NCBI GenBank assembly: GCA_029204225.1
Contig: CM055103.1
Coordinates: 48,305,958-48,369,957 of the forward strand
Direction: 5' to 3'
Source of the DNA: Diphasiastrum complanatum
Taxonomy: Eukaryota > Streptophyta > Lycopodiopsida > Lycopodiales > Lycopodiaceae
Length of the DNA stretch: 64,000 nucleotides
The notes under the pieces are model-generated. The model had not been told where the DNA came from. It made no database searches and saw nothing but the letters and a program-made list of their open reading frames with translations. The position numbers and the translations under genes are program-made. Numbering within the stretch: position 1 is the first letter of the stretch; the number at the start of each line of letters is the position of its first letter. Of this stretch, positions 43,440 through 55,499 are shown one piece after another.

Positions 43440-44180
43440 CAACAACAAAAGACACTATAGCAGAAAAAAACCTCAATAAATTTCTTGATTCTTGTTGTCT
43501 AGGTTCGCTTGTTGACCATTGCGAGAACACATCATGATGAGTCTAAATTGAGATCAAATGAATTGCCATGGGACTGGCAACCAAGTAGTAGCGGGTGAGT
43601 GTGGGGGCTGGAGTACAAGGCCTAAGGGACATTTCAATGGAGCCTCGGAGAATTTGGCATGGAAGGACTTTGTGTATATAATAATTTTAGTCATCAATTT
43701 TGTGTAATTAATGACCCAAGTATTGCATCTTGCGTGTATATGCCCATCTTGAAAAGCCCATTAGTGGGTAGTCATGTTATCGGCATCCTGCGTGTATAAG
43801 TCCAACTTGTAGTGCCATTAGTCACTAGGGGCAAGAAAACAATTTTGGCAAGTCTCAAGTTTTAAACTTAGACTTGAAAAAGTATGTAAAAGTCAAAGTT
43901 AGGCTCCCAAAAAGGAACTCACATTGTATTTTGAGACTTGAAATGTCTTGTCCCATACACAATTGTAAAAAGAGAACTCCACAAGCTTCTATAAAAGAAA
44001 GCCCATTGTATGTTATTTATATCCTTAAAGCAAGAGAGCTAAGTGCTGCTATTTTGGATCCACATATGCTTGCTATGGTGTTTTGGTCAGATTTAGCTTA
44101 ACTTCATATTTGTTGCGATGTTTTCTAAGTTGTTGCTACTTTAACTCCTAGTTAGCATGTGTGCTTTGTTTCTAAATGTT
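43440..44180. other. no gene; possible unrecognised LTR
   Basis: Contains a doubled GCATC(T/C)TGCGTGTATA motif (about 43725 and 43788) and TTCTATAAAAGAAAG (about 43990), a TATA-like box. It could be an LTR, but ends were not found. Confidence 0.3.
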
Positions 44181-44224
44181 TAGTTAACTAGGTGGGTAGA
44201 GAGAGAGAGTAGGGGAGAGTGGAG

Positions 44225-44431
<207 letters not shown>

Positions 44432-44699
44432 TTGTGAGAAAGAGAAAAGTAGAGTTAATATTATTTTGTTTGGATCGAGCCCTACTGCCCTTGCTACATA
44501 CGACTTAGGAGAAGATGGATGGACCCCTCTTCTTCTTGACAACCATGTAACACTCACCTTGTGGTGAAAAGCCACATAGACCTTTGTGGCTTAGTATGTC
44601 TTAAGCATCAACTAGAATTATGATGTGTAATTTTTCTACATAACTAAACTAAGATAGTATGCACCATTGAATAATTAAAAGACTATATAAAAAATAAAG

Positions 44700-46400
44700 T
44701 TTTTAAACTAAGACTTATACGATGTAACATTTTCTATCAATTACAAAAAAAAAAAAAAAACATACTTGTTTGCCCACAGATAAGTGGCATATTGGTTGAT
44801 TGATTCATTCTCTCACCTATTGTTTAAAGCTCGATTTTACGTGAACATACAAGATTAAAATAAAATAGAAAGCATTTTTCACCATTTTATTTTGTAGAAA
44901 CAATGACTGTACCAAACGTTATTTTCTGAATGAACATGCACTAATGAAAATGAACTGGAAAAATTTGAAACAATATTCTTTTGTGGTGCCAAAAGGTCAT
45001 GTAAATTTTGGACAAATATAATCAAGAATGTGTTGAGTTGTGTGCCTAAATGTCTTTGAGGTATTTCAAGTGATTGATGAATGATATAAATCTTATTTCA
45101 TGAAAAATCATGATTGACAAGAGCCATAGAATGAAAGAAAATGCAACCAAAATATTTATTTTTAATGACAAAAAATCTCAAGATTACATGAGATGATATT
45201 TATTTGAAGCACAGGACCAATATTTAGATGCATTTGTTGTTGGGTGCACATTCGTTTTATAGAAAGCTACTTGTTTAAATTTTCATGTCCATATTATGAG
45301 AGAATAATGGGCTCATATGATACATTATGTTGTCAAATACATGGACGTCAGCAGAATGCATTTGATGAATTTTGTTACTTTTTTCTATTTATGGACACCG
45401 AATGATTTGAGTATTATTTTATCTTCTTTCTTATTATCGTTTGAACAATTAGGCATTTCAAAAAGTGTGCACATTGACAAATAAATTGTAGCTACTCTGA
45501 TTTTACTATTTTTTATTATCAACTATAATGATTCTCAATGGTTGAAATGCTTAAGACTTGTGCCCTAGTTCCTAGGAAACTATAATATACACTAGAAAAC
45601 CTACAATGTAAGATAAGGCTTATTATATGGGACTTTTCAGCTACATTTCTCATAAAGGCCATAATCTAAAAGTTTTAAGAAATTTTGGTCACAAGAATGT
45701 CACGTACTTGAAACAAAAAACTTCTTCTTTCATAGTTATGAGACATCTTCTTTTTTTTGCTTGACAACTAGAAATATCTACAAACAAATAACAAATTTGT
45801 CAAAATAACAATTTGGAACTCAATCTATACTTTTCCCAACATCATAGTAAATCAAAAACTTTAATTGGTATCACAATGAATTATCTCTTTAAGAGAAAAA
45901 TGTTGTCAATGTTTGAGTAATATTTAACTGATAGTCACTTGTTCACATTTTAAAGTGGTTTTTTCTCCTCAATCAATGTTTCTAAATACTTACAAAAATT
46001 AGATTTTCCATTATGTATTTAGTTAGAAATGGTAGAATTAAAGAAGCACCAATGTGTGTTGATCATTATTCTATAAAAAATAACTAGTCATGAATTTTCT
46101 CATGGTTTTATTGAATTTTTTTGACAAGAATTTCAAAGTTCTAGATGACATGAGCCATAAGTTGCATCTACTAAATTCTAACAGATTTATTTATTTATTT
46201 ATTATTATTATTTTGATGTAAGCTTCCAGTATACCCTCACAATTACATCTCACTATGACTTTATTTATTATTCTTGAATCAATAACATCATTTAGAACCA
46301 AAATAACAAATGAAAGCAGCATATATTTACACTGATAAGTACCTAATTATTTCATAGCTCACAAGTATGATACACATTATACAAAACCTCAAAAGCAATG
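44700..46400 (+). repeat. dispersed repeat R, copy R1 (left-hand part)
   Basis: Colinear by eye with 57650-60480. Anchors: the AGATGCATT(T/C)GTTG block (45219 / 57962), a ...TGAGA(G/A)AATAATG / ACAATG block then TCATATG...CAAATACATG (45320 / 58070), GCATT(T/C)(C)AAAA(A/G)(G)TG/CGCACA (45452 / 58198), TCACTTGTTCACATTTTAAAGTGG / TCACCTATTCACACTTCAAAGTG (45935 / 59430), a CAAAGTTCTAGATG/GTGG...CATGA block (46136 / 59825) and AAAATAACAA...ATGAAAGCA (46298 / 60407). No coding sequence recognised. Confidence 0.65.
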
Positions 46401-46664
46401 TTGAAGCCATATCTAAACACACACAACTTGACATGTAGAATGGTGTAATGAGTGCCATATGTTTGTGAAGAAAATTAGATTACTAAGATCCAATTTTTCC
46501 CTTTGATCTTTGGTTACTAAAGAAAGAAAATCTAGCACTATTAACAATGTAGAAAACTAGCATCTACCAAATATAGAAGCTCTGAACTCAATAAGAACTT
46601 GACAAAATAGCATATGAATGATAAAGTATTGTTGATGGCCATACAATGGCTATACCATACCACC

Positions 46665-46788
46665 TTTCACACGTGTGGATCCAATACACCACCTAAAAAT
46701 AGCATTCTACACACAAAAAATTCAAGATATCAACAAGACAATGCACAAATGAGTATAAAAACCCAAAGAGATCACTTCCAAAAGCATG

Positions 46789-46867
<79 letters not shown>

Positions 46868-47178
46868 CTCTTCCCGCACTTGTACACTATGTATAGCAGG
46901 TCCTTGAACTATTTGGATGTGCTTGTCCAAGCTTATCAACATTTAGAAAGTTCTAGATCTATTCTACCAATAGACTAGATTCAATGCATCTAAATATTCA
47001 AATTTGAATAAAAACACGACCTACCTACTTTTCCCACACTTTCCAAAAGTGGTAATTCAATTAAACTTAGGCCTAAAGAACTTTAGAGATTTTATCACTA
47101 CGTCTAAAATGCATATTGGCCAAAATTGCCATTGGAACAAAACATTGCTAAATCCTAATTGGTTGACAGTTTCTCACA
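46665..47178 (-). repeat. 3' LTR of copia C, containing (GA)36
   Basis: Minus strand starts TGTGAGAAACTGTC at 47178 after the purine tract GAAGAGGGAG. It contains a (GA)n microsatellite at 46792-46863 (CT-rich on the LTR sense strand) and ends near CACACGTGTG (46668-46677). The outer end is not certain. Confidence 0.65.
46792..46863. repeat. (GA)n microsatellite
   Basis: 72 bp of uninterrupted GA, inside the copia C LTR. Confidence 0.98.
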
Positions 47179-47335
47179 CTCCCTCTTCAACTAGTTTTAG
47201 CATAGACTTTGAAAGTACATCAATTGATGTTCTATGCTTTGTAAACAAGTCCTTTCAAAGTGCCTAGTTGAAAATATCAGCCACACATTCCTTTGAAGAG
47301 ACATGTTGAAGCTCCACCTCCTTTCAAAAAAAGTG
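47179..47335 (-). pseudogene. copia C RNaseH tail
   Basis: EVELQHVSSKECVADIF, then a stop in place of the usual T-K, then DLFTKHRTSIDVLSKSMLKL and VEEGV before the LTR. RT is missing; 47336-47557 is unassigned and carries two G-box palindromes. Confidence 0.8.
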
Positions 47336-47557
47336 ACACTGTCGTAAACTCCATGTAATTCTGCAGACTATGTAAACACACGAGAAAATTTGCAGAACTA
47401 GATAATCATTGGATGAAGATAGATATTTACAAGTACAAAAAATACTTTCTTTCACACGTGGGAACAGGCTCCACACGTGTGAAATCAGATCTTCAACATT
47501 GTTCTCATGATTGATCTTTATTTACAATAAAAAATGACAAGTGAGAAGTGACAATTT

Positions 47558-48803
47558 TCAACACGTAGGAGTGAATTGATGTTCTATCCCATGTTCTTGG
47601 CAGAATTTAGAAAATTCTATGCTCTTGTACTCACCTCCATTGTCAGATTTGATGATCTGAATCTTCTTTGAGGTGTGTCGCTCTGCAAATGCCACGAACT
47701 TCTTGAAAGAGTCAAACACTTTAGATTTTTTTTTTTTCAAGTAGTAGATCGTTGTCATCTGTGTTGAATTTCACACGTGTGGATTGTCCACTACATGTAC
47801 TTGTGATCTCCTAAGGTGTGTAGATGCACCAAGATTAAGACTAGATTGAGATTCAAGATCTATCTTTGATTCTATGGCAAAAACACACTACTACATGCAT
47901 TCAATCACTTCCAACTATCACTCACACATGTGAGAAGTGTTCCAAAAGTATTCTAAGTAAAAACAAGCTGCTCTCCTCAGGGTAGAGAGAGAAAAACCAT
48001 CATGAGCTCTCGAGTAGAGAGAGAAAGCTAGAAATTCAATGACACTCAAAATCCACTCAATCTCAAAATCAATTAAATCCAAAATGAGGAGTACAATGAT
48101 ACTAATAGATTCATGAGCTACCACTATGCTTAACTATGATTGGATCACACTTTGCCACCTCTTAATCCTATTGGACCATTGATCCATGCACGTCCTAATT
48201 CTATTGGACTATATTCAAGCACACCTCAAATTCCTATTGGACCACACATGGTTCCACCTCTAAAACCTATTGGACCTCTTAAACTTCATCAAACAAAAGC
48301 ATTACACTTGTCTACACTCTAATTGGCACAAGTTTGGCTCTATTTTGGCTCAATAGTGGCACTACAAGTGGAAATGGATAATTTGCCATCTATGCCAAAT
48401 TTGACCCTATCAACATCCTACACCTAAATGCTTGACTATGAAATTCTATGAGACCCCTATATCAAACATTTTGATTTACTTTACAATTCTCCACACGTGG
48501 GAACATCCTCCACACATGTGAGATTCACTTACAAACTTCTATCATAAAAAATACCAAGCTAGATTTTTGCCAATTTCTCACAATCTGGCTGTAATCATCA
48601 ATGAACGTCAGGAAATATCTCGATCCTAAGAGCGAATCAACTTTCATCGGTCCACAGGCATCTGAGTGGACGAGCTCAAGAACTTCTTTGGCTCTTCTTC
48701 TTTTAATTTTTTTGAATGCACCACAAGAGCATCCTCTAAAAAAAAATTTGTCGTAAATTTTAAAATCTTCACGATTTTTTCTATTCTTCTGCGAGTACTC
48801 CAA
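47558..48803 (-). pseudogene. copia C integrase, split by a solo LTR
   Basis: N-terminal part (48588-48803): [41 protein letters not shown]-terminal part (47558-47756): TTIYYLKKKKSKVFDSFKKF, IIKSDNGGEYKSIEFSKFCQ, EHGIEHQFTP. The two parts abut exactly at the LTR target site: codons GAT TAC AGC CAG AT on one side and, after the CAGAT duplication, G ACA ACG on the other, restoring DYSQMTTIYY. Sequence beyond QFTP and upstream of 48803 is not recognised. Confidence 0.88.
47762..48582 (-). repeat. solo LTR inserted in copia C integrase
   Basis: 821 bp; minus strand TGTGAGAAATTGG...GAAATTCAACA. Flanked by identical 5-bp repeats ATCTG (47757-47761, 48583-48587). Same family as the 5' LTR of C2 (61691-62420), sharing TTAGGTGTAGGATGTTGATAG and the pyrimidine-rich centre. 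No internal sequence, so it arose by LTR-LTR recombination. Confidence 0.93.
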
Positions 48804-49225
48804 TGTTTCATGGATTCCAAAAATTTACAAAATACAATAGTGAAATTTGCTTTACCCCCCACTCCCCTTCCTAAGTATATATTAATCCCTTTTCTAAATT
48901 CTTCTTAAACTCCCATAACTTTTTTATTTGAGTTCATATTTCAGTTGAGTAAAAACAAAAAATGATCAGAACGATGAGTTTGACATTGCTAAGTTATCTC
49001 AAGTTTGTAATTATTACTTTTTTTTTTTAAGACCCTTTTCTTGAGTCAATTTTTACGTCTTCTCAATAGTTTTTCGAATCTTCACATCACTTTCGTCTGA
49101 GCTCTGAATCGATGTTGTATAAAGAAAAATGCTCGTGGTTAAGACAAGCATCAAATTAGAATGTTGAGCCCCAGACTCCAGAGCAACAGAAAGACGAAGA
49201 TCAACCCCACAAATCAGAAACATTC
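48804..49225. other. no feature recognised
   Basis: Minus strand should carry protease and pre-integrase of copia C, but no motif is readable. Confidence 0.35.
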
Positions 49226-49460
49226 TGTGAAGAATTGCCAAAAATTGGCAAATCTAGCTTGATCAAAAACCATGTAGAATAGTGTAAATTGTGTACACAA
49301 GTGGGTCCCACACATGTGAGGCCATGATGCCACATGGGAAACCCATCCTAATGTAGGTTAGGTCAAGTCAAGAGAGTTGGTCATGTCTATTTGGTGGTCA
49401 ACCCTACTTTATAGGACCTACACCTAAGTTTAAGGTGAAAATTTGACCAACTAGTTAACG
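49226..49460 (+). repeat. truncated LTR, family F
   Basis: Starts TGTGAAGAATTGCC, with TTGGCAAATCTAGC and CATCCTAATGTAGGTTAGGTC as in the LTRs at 6138-6659 and 8818-9274; breaks off near 49460. Confidence 0.75.
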
Positions 49461-49494
49461 AAGCAGGATTGCTCAAAAACAGAGGAGAAAAGAC

Positions 49495-49744
49495 AAAAGA
49501 TACCCTACCTCAAAGTGTCATATATTTGTCCCAGGATCCTGTCTTCCATTCAAAGACAAAACATATACCTCTGAAGTACCATCACATTTGAGATTTGAAC
49601 TCAAAAGAAGAGCTCAAGGTCTAGTACATAAAGTCTAAAGACATGATTGTAGATCTGTCATGAAGCCGATCGACAAACCACTCTTTGCAAAGCAAAGGAA
49701 GTCAATCAGATTAAACATACAAAGTTGCAAGGTTCAAGAGGGAG
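49495..49744 (+). pseudogene. copia P RNaseH tail
   Basis: Decayed frame: IYLSQDPVFHSKTKHIPLKY, then DLNSKEELKV and YIKSKDMIVDL, the conserved end of copia RNaseH. It is followed by a purine-rich tract TTCAAGAGGGAG ending at 49744. Confidence 0.65.
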
Positions 49745-50420
49745 TGTCAAAAATTGTGAACTCCTGCAACTTTGTCACAAAGCGAAGCGAAACAAAGCGA
49801 AGGGCGAAGGGCAAACAATTCGCGAAAGTCAAACATGCCTTGAGGACCAAAAGACACAAAACGAAACGAGAAGAAAACAAAGGAAGACAATTCGTGCTGT
49901 CAGCTGGCAGCTCGACGAGAGTGGTGTCTTGTACTTCACGCTTAGCTGAAAGAGTTAGCAATAACAGAGAATAAATAACTAGTTGATTAGCGTTAACTAC
50001 TCTTGTAATTCTCTGTTTAGCTATCTTGTAAACTCCACACATTGGAGATTTAAACACAATTTTAGATCAACACAATATAGAAGAGACAGAAAAGAATAGA
50101 AAAAGACACATAAACAAAAATAGCTGTGCATGAAAGTTTGCCAATGAGCATAACACAACGATTGAGCTGAGTGTCAGACCGCCAACGAGCGAGACACTGA
50201 TCATCTCACTCAAAACTCAAAAAATGATAATACAATTGCTCTCTTTTCCATCTCTTTATTTTTCATTGTCTTGCTTGGCTAGAATGATTTATGTTCTGTG
50301 ATCTGTAGTCGCATGCCTAGGATCTTGAAAGCTTCCACAAAAGAAAACTAAATGAAAAAAGATCTGTTCGTGAAACCATTCGCGACAGCCTTCTTGGCCC
50401 TCTTGTCATACCTCACTTAA
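49745..50420 (+). repeat. 3' LTR of copia P (right end uncertain)
   Basis: Begins TGTCAAAAATTGTGAAC after the purine tract. Rich in GCGAAGCGAAAC-type direct repeats and AATTCGCGAA. The right end lies before the minus-strand gag fragment at about 50420. Confidence 0.5.
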
Positions 50421-50560
50421 TCTTGTTGTGTTGCTGGTCTCTCCTCCAAACCTACAACAATATTTAAAACATCATTCATCTCAAGAAATGACTCCATCCT
50501 CACTTTCCACAATGAATAGTTGCTTGAGGTAAGCCTATCAACATGACTCCAATTGAGATT
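50420..50560 (-). pseudogene. copia Q gag fragment
   Basis: Minus strand reads HVDRLTSSNYSLWKVRMESF, LEMNDVLNIVVGLEERP, the N-terminal copia gag signature (SNYxxWKxRMES). Short isolated piece. Confidence 0.75.
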
Positions 50561-50650
50561 GCCATGTAGCAATGACCTGATCTTCTCTTTCAACCTATTT
50601 CACTGCACAAAACACTCCTTTTAACAACAACAAATACTTTCAAAAGAAAT

Positions 50651-51328
50651 CACCAATATTTGAAACTATCTCACAAATTCTCTTCTAGCACTTATACCAA
50701 GCGAATCGTTGACATCAAAGGCAAGGATATTGCTCCAAGAGAACCTTCATCACCTGCCATTAACATGACAATCCGAGCTTTGGCTCAGGCGTGTCTATTG
50801 TCGACCCACTATTTGACAGTGAATCAGATGAAGACATTGCTGCTACCCGGCAACAAGTCCCAAGAGTGGTTCATCAGTCGATTCCAGCCAGAAGATCAAG
50901 CCAAGTGCACACACAACCCACAAGGTATATTCTTGAGTCTGCGTGTCTCTTGATACAGGAATCAATGATAGTCGAAGAGGCACTCAGCCAACCAAACTTT
51001 GATCTCTGGAGAGAAGCTATGGATAGAGAGTATTCCTCTCTGATCAAGAACCAGACATGGTCACTAGTTGAAGATCCTATTGGCTGCAATATCATTGATT
51101 GCAAATGGATCCTTAAGATCAAATACAATGCCAATGGAGCAGTTGATCAAAGGAAGACAAGACTGGTAGCATGAGGATTCACTCAGATCTCCAACGTCAA
51201 CTACAGTGAGACTTTCAGTCCAGTATTCAAGCATTCGTCGATCTAAGCCCTCCTGTCATATGCTGCAACTGCCGACCTCAAAATGCATCAGCTTGATATG
51301 CAAACAACTTATCTGAATGGAGTTCTCA
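50651..51328 (+). pseudogene. copia S linker and RT N-terminal part
   Basis: Linker (DSESDEDIAATRQQVP), then EEALSQPNFDLWREAMDREY, CKWILKIKYNANGAVDQRKT, RLVA then a stop, GFTQISNVNYSETFSPVFKH and [14 protein letters not shown] is cut at 51328 where copia B LTR sequence starts; the YVDD box is not reached. Confidence 0.85.
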
Positions 51329-51353
51329 TAATCACAATGATGATATATATGTC

Positions 51354-51445
<92 letters not shown>

Positions 51446-51895
51446 AAGTACATTTCACCCGGTATGCTAAGTCAATAGGTCTGACACATCATCCTAAATC
51501 AACCAATAAATGCAAGATAAGCCCCTACCTCTTTGAATCCTATCTTGGTGCCATTGCCTCACCATGATTTTGCTTGATTTAGAGAAATTTTTCTAACTTA
51601 TAGAAACTTGCAAGATCAACTCAAACTGATATTTTCCAGATATATACACATGTGGGAACAACCTCTCACACATGGGAATGCAAGATCTATCAATGAAATG
51701 GTGCCACATGGCAATTTTCTACTTGACTAGCTTCTAACTAGTTCATACTTGAGTCAATCAAGACAAATTAAATATAACTAAATCTAGATGCATTTATGAC
51801 TACCATCCACACATGGGAATAGACCCCACACATGTGGGATCAAGTTATGTACAAATCAACTTACATCTAAAAGCTAGAATTTGACAATTTTAACA
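51329..51895 (-). repeat. 3' LTR of copia B, truncated, with (TA)n
   Basis: Minus strand starts TGTTAAAATTGTC at 51895. Matches the 5' LTR 55702-56531 over about 56026-56531, then is cut at 51329. Holds the (TA)n at 51361-51442. Confidence 0.88.
51361..51442. repeat. (TA)n microsatellite
   Basis: 82 bp of uninterrupted AT dinucleotide. In the sister LTR the same site reads GATGATCTATATATAGATC. Confidence 0.98.
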
Positions 51896-52787
51896 TTCCT
51901 CAAAATCTAGCTTGGGAAATCTACAACTATCTACAAGACCAAATGCATATCTCAACTTCATAAATGAATCCTTTGGCAATGGACTAGCCAAGATATCATC
52001 AACACACTTGGATGATGAGACATGAAGAAGCTTGATCTCCTTAGCTTGCACCTTCTCCCTTACAAAGTGGTGTGCAATCTTGATATGCTTGGTTCGAGCA
52101 TGGAGGATAGGATTGGTGGCAAGTTGTTGTAATGCTTGATTATCACAATAAATGGATGGAGTCTCCTCGGCCTTGATCACATGAAGCTCCTCCAAATGTC
52201 TTTTCAGCCATAGAACTTCCTTGTTTGTTGATGTCAATCCCTTATACTTGGCTTCACAAGAGGATAGAGAGGTGGTATCTTGGTTTTTTGAAAGCCAAGA
52301 TATAACTCCTCCACATAGGAATGTAGCAAAGGCACTTATGGATTTTCTATCCATCTTATCACTTGCAAAATTCAATTTCGAGTATGCTCTTAAGTACAAA
52401 TCATTCCCTTGATAGACAATGCCCAAATTCCTAGTAGATGAGATGTATCTAAGCACTCTTTTGGCACTTTTCCATTGACATACTAAAGGACCTTGCATAC
52501 ATTGACTCAAATTGCTTGTACTAAAGCTTATATTAGGTCTAGTTATTGTCAAATAGTTCAAGGAGCCAATAAGCTTTCTATAGAGTGTAATGTCCTCAAA
52601 GGATGCTTCATCACCATCAATAGAAACTTTCACAACTTGCTCCACAGGGGTCTCAATCCCCTTACAATCTTTAATTCCAAACTTTTCTAAGATAGAAGTA
52701 GCATACTTTCATTGACAAATGAAAGTAAAATCACTTCTTCTAGAGACCTCTATTCCACCTACAGAGTTAAAAAGTCCTAGATCTACC
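51890..52787 (-). pseudogene. copia B RT end and RNaseH
   Basis: Starts (52787) within the RT DLG region, then MEQVVKVSIDGDEASFEDIT, YRKLIGSLNYLTITRPNISF, then RNaseH SKLNFASDKMDRKSISAFAT (usual SDSDFAGD altered), SLSSCEAKYKGLTSTNKEVL, HARTKHIKIAHHFVREKVQA. Stop inside the LTR start. Fused at 52787/52788 to A2 RNaseH. Confidence 0.87.
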
Positions 52788-53216
52788 ATCTTGATTATTT
52801 GCAAGAGCCTGAACTGAGATGTTATCATTTTTGATAATTGGAAGGTCTTCATCTCCATAACAGTTTAGCTCCAAGAGTAGCCTTTTGATCCATAAAACCT
52901 CTTTTGTTGTGGTTGTAACATATTTGTATTCAGCTTCACAGGATAATAAGGATATAGTTGTTTGCTTCTTTGATAGCCAAGAAACTAAATTCCCTCTAAG
53001 GAAAATTGTGTAAGCACTTGTGGAATTTCTATCCAACCTGTCTCCTGCAAAATCTGAATCTGAAAAAGCAACCAAAGTCAGATCTTCTCCTTTGTAGATT
53101 AATTCATAGTCTAAGGTAGAAGATATATACCTCAAGATTCTTTTAGCCAACTTCCAATGATATATCTTTGGATCCTGCATGTGTTGACTTAGCTTATGCA
53201 CACTAAAGCTTAGCAT
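52788..53216 (-). pseudogene. element A2 RNaseH, both ends truncated
   Basis: LSFSVHKLSQHMQDPKIYHW, YISSTLDYELIYKGEDLTLV, SDSDFAGDRLDRNSTSAYTI, ISLLSCEAEYKYVTTTTKEV, LPIIKNDNISVQALANN, closely matching A1. It lacks the KHIE...TKPL end, which is replaced by copia B RT sequence. Confidence 0.9.
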
Positions 53217-53600
53217 CGCTTTTGTTTTGTGTTATTTGATGAGATATGTGATTTTATAGTGATTGTTGGCTCTTCCCAAGGATATACTTCAACTTTGTCG
53301 ACAATATTCATTTGTATATTGATGATTTTCATTGTTCCAATTGGATTGATGCATTCACAATTTTTCAAATTCTTGTTTGTGAATTGATGTCACAATAATA
53401 TACTAATAATTTGTAGCTCATGCATTTGAAACCAAAACAAACATAAGCTATCACATTGTATTGGGGATTCATTGTTGTCGTTGGTAAGAAGTTTTATGTA
53501 TGTATCAAATGATATGATTTGCTCATACAGGATTTTAAAAATTGGATCATTTTTGTAGTGTTCTTTCCAAATCATAACATCATGGTCATTTTCTCTTAAA
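53217..53600 (-). other. unrelated insert replacing integrase/RT of A2
   Basis: Minus strand gives an open stretch (NLRENDHDVMIWKEHYKNDP, IFKILYEQIISFDTYIKLLT) continuous with the A2 protease tail but not copia-like. Not recognised. Confidence 0.4.
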
Positions 53601-54313
53601 TTTACCAACAAAACATCTAGTTTGTACAACTTACCAATTCTAGATCCTCTAGCAATAACCTCCTTTTCTCTTGAGATTATACACTTGTCAAGTTGAAACT
53701 TGACATCCAATCCACTATCAAACAACTATCCTACACTAATGAGATTTTTAGTTAGTCTAGGTACATAAAGTACATCATGCAAGATTTTGATGATGATGCA
53801 TGCAATGGAATACTACCTATTCCTTCAATTCTACACTCTACATCATTAGTAGTATAGATTGATCTTTTTGCACCTAGATATGGCATGAGACCAGTGAAAG
53901 AGTTCCTAGAACTAGACATATGGGAACTAGCCCCACTATCTATCCACCAGGCTTCTTCATTCTTGAAAGGAAAAGATGAAAAACTAGACATCATTAAAAA
54001 AATCCTCTCTTTCACTCTCAACACCCTCACACTCATCCTCATTAGTAAGGTTAGCTTGCTTAGATTGGTTCTTCTTCTTGAAACAGTTTGATGCATAGTG
54101 GCCTTTCTTGCCATAGAAAAAATAGTTGATCTTTGACAGCTTCTTCTTGCCACTGGATGTTGCAACTTGTGAGGATTGATCCACACCACCTTCTTTGGCT
54201 TTGTACTTCTTGAAGTGTTGTTGAACTTTGTCCTTGCCTTTTGACTTGTCTCTGATGAAGAGTGCTTTGTTATCTCCACCATCTTTCAATGAAAGCCTAT
54301 TGATCCTCAACAT
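53601..54313 (-). pseudogene. A2 gag zinc-knuckle and protease region
   Basis: One frame: LKDGGDNKALFIRDKSKGKD, KINYFFYGKKGHYASNCFKK, a knuckle where the first two Cys are Tyr. Another frame: NEEAWWIDSGASSHMSSSRN (protease D-S-G-A intact, about 53930-53955), then about 53600-53725 FDSGLDVKFQLDKCIISREK and ARGSRIGKLYKLDV. Frame changes show decay. Confidence 0.85.
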
Positions 54314-54352
54314 CTTTTTCTCTTGCCTACTTTCTTCAGCAATGAGAACACC

Positions 54353-54892
54353 TTACAGTGTCTCCAAGGATGGAAGTTCCTCCCTGACAGCATAAGTCTT
54401 CACAATATTGTCATACTCATCTCTAATTCCATTAAGGACTACTTGAACAAGTTCAGTGTTCTTAAGAGCATCTCCAATACCAGCTAACTCTTGATGAAGA
54501 TCCTTTACTCTCATTACATAAGATGAAGCACTCTCATCTACTCTCTGATAACTTAGAAAGATTCGGTTTCTAAGTGTAAGCAATCTAGAAGTATTCTTAA
54601 TTTCATAGATTTTTTTTAGAGTGTCCCAAGCCTCCTTGGCAGTGGTGCATGTATTGATATCTCTTAACACTTCATTTGTGACATTCATTTTTATAAAATG
54701 AAGGGCAATTTTGGTTCTATTATTGAATGTTGCAACTTCATTAGGTGCTGCAGGTTCTTCTTCAGCTCCACTCACAATGTCCATTACATCTTGTAGAATC
54801 AGTATTGATTCCATTCTAATCTTCCACATTGTATAATTGGAAGATGTTAATCTCTCACTATGCTCCAAGAAATGTGAACCAGATGAAGACAT
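54353..54892 (-). pseudogene. A2 gag
   Basis: ATG at 54890-54892: MSSSGSHFLEHSERLTSSNY, TMWKIRMESILILQDVMDIV, FIKMNVTNEVLRDINTCTTA, KEAWDTLKKIYEIKNTSRLL, ESASSYVMRVKDLHQELAGI, ELVQVVLNGIRDEYDNIV. 179 codons open, stop near 54353. Starts only 22 bp after the LTR, with no primer-binding site. Confidence 0.9.
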
Positions 54893-54914
54893 TTTCTCTA
54901 TGAGTAATCAGTTT

Positions 54915-55499
54915 TGTGAAGTTTTTAGCACATGTGAACTTCACCACACACCTTACAGGATCTTATTGAGGTGTTGTGATTGCACAAGATTGATCAAAGA
55001 ATAGATTACTTGAAAATTCTAAGGCAAGAGCACAATGGCATACATCAGACTGAAAAAACTAACTTTTCACTATGAGGAATAAATGTCAGAAATAATTCTA
55101 AGTGCTCAGTATGGGAAAAACAACCTGCTCTTGGGTAGAGAGATAAAATCAACACTTACAACTCGACTAGAGAGAGAATGAGTCCAAAACACCAAAATCT
55201 CAATATTCACAATATGGCAAAACATGCCAAAATTTCTCTACATCAAAGAGACTCGAATTCCTATAGTGGAGAGACAAGTGTAGATCATAAAAACAACTTT
55301 GCATATTGCATGCACTGATTGCATGTTGCATGCATGCACTCTGAATGACATTGCATGTGAAGTAAACTTTTGCATGACATCAAATTTGAATCTACCTAAC
55401 TCAAACTCGACCTATTCTAGAAGGTTATGTGCTCAATTCACATACCTTTATGTACAATAAAACTTGAGATAGAAAGATATTATTTTACTAATCTTCACA
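54915..55499 (-). repeat. 5' LTR of A2
   Basis: 585 bp, minus strand TGTGAAGATTAG...AAAACTTCACA; same family as 1833-2533. CATGCA cluster at about 55300-55370. Confidence 0.85.

Larger units (their letters stand above)
52788..55499 (-). mobile_element. Ty1/copia element A2, nested in copia B
   Basis: Minus strand: 5' LTR, gag, zinc-knuckle region, protease, an unrelated block (53217-53600) in place of integrase and most of RT, then RNaseH. The 3' LTR is missing. Copia B sequence lies on both sides (leader/5' LTR at 55500-56531; RT-RNaseH-3' LTR at 51329-52787). Confidence 0.8.
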
